A stretch of 64,000 nt of DNA from Natrinema hispanicum. GTDB lineage: Archaea; Halobacteriota; Halobacteria; Halobacteriales; Natrialbaceae. This document shows, in pieces, positions 61,860 through 64,000 of the stretch. Position numbers and translations under genes: made by a program. Position 1 is the stretch's first letter; every line of letters begins with the position of its first letter. The stretch spans positions 372,001-436,000 of the forward strand of contig NZ_SHMP01000003.1 of NCBI RefSeq assembly GCF_004217335.1, given 5' to 3'. The notes beneath the pieces were generated by a model. The model was not told the origin of the DNA, did no database searches, and saw nothing but the letters and a program-made list of their open reading frames with translations.

Positions 61860-62396
61860 ATGAAGACCGTCACAAAACTCGGGCTTGGATTGCTCGTCGT
61901 CGGAGCTGCCATACTTGCTGCATCGAGCGGCGCGTTCGACTCGATGGCCGCCGATCGAGGAATTGGCGTCGAGACCGCACCCGACGCGGACGCGTACGTT
62001 GGGCTTGACTATCCCAACGCTGATCAGAATCGCGTGATTCGACTGCAAAGTAGTTCTTCTGACCGTTTAGATTTTAATTGGAATGAGTTTAGACTTTATT
62101 ATGTGTATGAAAATGTGGAAGTTACTATCATAACTGACCAGACTGCGTCGAATGAATTGTTCGTCAAAGATCTTCGCGTTGAACGAGACGGAGACGACAT
62201 CACGGACGACATTGAAAAGGATGCAGCCGGCGATAGTCTTCGAGTCGTAACTGGCGACTTCAGGTGCCCGGCTCTCTTTGGCAGTCAGATATCCAGTAGT
62301 ACGAACCTGATGGTATCACTCGAAGTCAGCAACGGGGCTGGAACCTTTTCTACCACACTTGATCGGAAGGTCACCGTTAAGTGCATATCCGACTAG
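61860..62396 (+). CDS. Second DUF1102-like surface protein
   Basis: A 178-residue exported protein. Signal (LGLGLLVVGAAILAASSGAF), then DSMAADRGIGVETAPDADAY and VGLDYPNAD, the same mature start as the two neighbours, followed by beta strands (LMVSLEVSNGAGTFSTTLDR) and a Cys pair (DFRCPALFG, VKCISD). ATG 61860 is chosen because the hydrophobic core follows at once. The middle (about 62040-62140) is strikingly AT-rich against its GC-rich ends, suggesting a mosaic origin. Confidence 0.8.
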   Translation: MKTVTKLGLGLLVVGAAILAASSGAFDSMAADRGIGVETAPDADAYVGLDYPNADQNRVIRLQSSSSDRLDFNWNEFRLYYVYENVEVTIITDQTASNELFVKDLRVERDGDDITDDIEKDAAGDSLRVVTGDFRCPALFGSQISSSTNLMVSLEVSNGAGTFSTTLDRKVTVKCISD

Positions 62397-62587
62397 GAGT
62401 TATGGAGTTGTCATCGCGTGATCACGGGTTTCTAGGAGGAGTCAACCTTCATCCATTCGCGTGGCCGCATTTAATCGAGACAATACAGTTGGTACCGTCT
62501 ACATGAAGAGGTATCGAGATAGCGCAGGCACGCACAACCAGTGAAACCCGCCTATTATTTTATCTTAGTCCATTAGAATTATATTGA

Positions 62588-62782
62588 TTCAATTTTCAAT
62601 CAACTGTATATTTTCGAAAGTCTACGGATAAATATAGAAAATGTATCACAATCGATTGGGGCAGCGATGTCGATGGTGAGATTATACTCACGTGGGGTGT
62701 AACAGTCACTGGTGATATCACTACAGTTGGCAATACGAATATCGACGACGGTGCAGTCGTTAATGGTGATGGAATCGAATAG
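62588..62782 (+). pseudogene. Beta-helix protein remnant in an AT-rich gap
   Basis: A 64-codon open stretch without a usual start ends TIDWGSDVDGEIILTWGV, then TVTGDITTVGNTNIDDGAVV and NGDGIE-TAG. The GVTVTGDI and GAVVNGD units match the beta-helix turns of the gene at 60200 (for example GSVTVDNN and AVVTGTI). The N-terminal part of the protein is missing. The remaining 62397-62954 is unusually AT-rich and holds no other gene; a promoter for 62955 probably lies at about 62915-62935. Confidence 0.55.
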
Positions 62783-62954
62783 CGATTCTGCTCCGAGCGG
62801 TTAGAAAGGCTATTACTATCAGATATATTTATTTCTCACTGCACTCGAAAGCGGTTTTTGCGCTCTCAAGCGCCCCTTGAGGAAGAACAGTACTTCCTTA
62901 CCGCCTATAATGGCAATAAGGTATATAAAATAGGGTTAACGACAGGGCTACAAG

Positions 62955-64000
62955 ATGAAATTAAGGGGAATATTGAAAGACAGGTCACCCGATAAACGAG
63001 GTGTATCCCCAGTCGTCGGCTTCGCGCTTCTGAGTATGATTGTAATGCTCGCTGTAGCGTTGCTACTTATCACTGGTGTCCCATTTTTCGATGCGATTGA
63101 GGACAAGACTAGCGAGGAGCGGGCAAAGATGTACATGACAGAGACGGATCACACGCTCTCAACGGTGGCAACAACAGATGATGTTCGATCAATTCCAGTG
63201 CCACCCGACGCCGATGCATCGATCGTGGACGATGGTGAGATGACAGTCTCTTGGTACAACGAATCGACGGACAAGCCATTCGAGAATGGCTGTGTGGCAC
63301 CGGTGAACACTTCGGGCGAACTGAACGCACTCAAATACGACCTCGAAGACGGTACCGAAATCGTCCACCAAGCAGGCGGTATCTGGAAACACACCGACAG
63401 TTCGTCCACAGTCATCTCCGAGCCCAACATCGCCTATACCAACGCGTCAGGTGAGAAAACAGGGTCATTACGGCTTCAGGTAATGCAATTCGAGAAGGGC
63501 GACATCGGTGACTCCAGATTAGCTGCGAAAGCGAATTGGGACAAGACGGCGGCGCTGACCGAAGAAATCGAAAAGAAGAGGAGCTGTAACGGCGAAAATA
63601 TCGCGTTTCGTATCGAAGACACTACCTACCAAGACGCGTGGTACGACTATCTCAAGGATGCGCTCGGAGCAAATGAATACGATGAGGTCGAAATAGCTAG
63701 GATTGGCTCCGACACTGTCCACGTGGAGATCGAAGGAATCCGACGGACGGACGGGCCTGTGTCGATTATTGTAAAGGAAGATAGAGGAATCCGAGCTCCG
63801 AACGGGGATCCGATAGAACCGCCGGTCATCGACGGTTCACAGCTCTTCCGCGTCGCCACTGTAATCGAGAATGTTGGAGACACAACAGAAGAACAGCAAA
63901 TTACAGCGACAATTCTAGATGATGGGACAGAAGTCACAAGCGACACAGAGTCGGTTAAGCTTAGCCCCGGTGGTACGGAGAACCTCGGACGAACCGCTGG
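62955..64000 (+). CDS. Pilin-like surface protein (DUF7289-like), partial
   Basis: An open frame from ATG 62955 to the window end (348 codons so far). The N-terminus has a class III-type signal: SPDKRGVSPVVGFALLSMI then a hydrophobic helix (VMLAVALLLITGVPFF) and an acidic/basic switch (DAIEDKTSEERAKMYMTETD). The rest is an extracellular beta-rich domain, and the last part looks like a CARDB-type module (VATVIENVGDTTEEQQITAT). RGVSP before the helix is the haloarchaeal archaellin/pilin N-terminal pattern. The 3' end is outside the window. Confidence 0.8.
   Translation, partial: MKLRGILKDRSPDKRGVSPVVGFALLSMIVMLAVALLLITGVPFFDAIEDKTSEERAKMYMTETDHTLSTVATTDDVRSIPVPPDADASIVDDGEMTVSWYNESTDKPFENGCVAPVNTSGELNALKYDLEDGTEIVHQAGGIWKHTDSSSTVISEPNIAYTNASGEKTGSLRLQVMQFEKGDIGDSRLAAKANWDKTAALTEEIEKKRSCNGENIAFRIEDTTYQDAWYDYLKDALGANEYDEVEIARIGSDTVHVEIEGIRRTDGPVSIIVKEDRGIRAPNGDPIEPPVIDGSQLFRVATVIENVGDTTEEQQITATILDDGTEVTSDTESVKLSPGGTENLGRTA

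Noticed and set aside
1-64000. tRNA and rRNA genes
   Set aside because: I looked for conserved T-arm sequences and found only matches inside coding genes; a tRNAscan-SE run would settle it.

Overview
The window is haloarchaeal chromosome (class Halobacteria, probably a Natrinema/Haloterrigena-like member of the Natrialbales; the genus is an inference from gene content and composition). The evidence is a GC-rich sequence with a strongly acidic proteome, leaderless-type promoters with TATA boxes about 25-30 bases before start codons, an A-type ATP synthase, a proteasome-activating nucleotidase, a SAMP-activating E1, a pyruvoyl arginine decarboxylase, and paired bacteriorhodopsin and halorhodopsin genes. 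I saw no rRNA, tRNA, CRISPR array or transposase gene.

Layout. 1-12 kb: a PAS/PAS/GAF histidine kinase, a helicase/M24-pseudoenzyme pair, two tiny zinc-ribbon genes, UbaA, an internally duplicated membrane protein, a short-chain dehydrogenase, a broken SMR transporter gene, a Tfx-like regulator, an MBL hydrolase and a TRAM protein. 12-18 kb: electron transfer flavoprotein (etfB-etfA), a polyprenyl synthase, DUF373 and a radical SAM protein. 17.7-22.5 kb: envelope proteins (a lipoprotein, a membrane-spanning winged-helix regulator, a secreted protein, a pilin-like protein) and a quinone-type methyltransferase. 22.6-30.6 kb: the A-ATPase operon atpHIKECFAB, with atpD about 2.4 kb further on behind an acyl-CoA ligase. 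33.8-48 kb: mostly housekeeping (pdaD, PAN, pepF, truA, M32 and M20 peptidases, the aerotaxis receptor HemAT, a PIN-KH ATPase). 48.4-53 kb: a retinal module in which lycopene cyclase (crtY) and the beta-carotene cleavage enzyme (brp) supply retinal for the adjacent hop and bop pumps. 53-55 kb: NAD synthase, a small membrane protein and a winged-helix regulator.

55-64 kb is an accessory surface region. One minus-strand run (DUF1102-like surface protein, CARDB protein, S26 signal peptidase, DUF5305 protein) faces a plus-strand set (DUF1102-like/beta-helix fusion, DUF7344-type regulator, a second DUF1102-like protein, a pilin-like protein running off the end). Two decayed fragments of the same protein types lie between them. 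The arrangement resembles a TasA/camelysin-type filament locus with its own signal peptidase; this is inference.

The most unusual pattern is in the non-coding DNA. Three unrelated genes (etfA, the radical SAM gene, the PIN-KH ATPase gene) are each followed by a shared element of about 50-60 bp and then a second, in-frame copy of that gene's own last codons, ending in a different stop codon. In the PIN-KH case most differences between the two copies are synonymous, which suggests the downstream copy was once the functional end of the gene.
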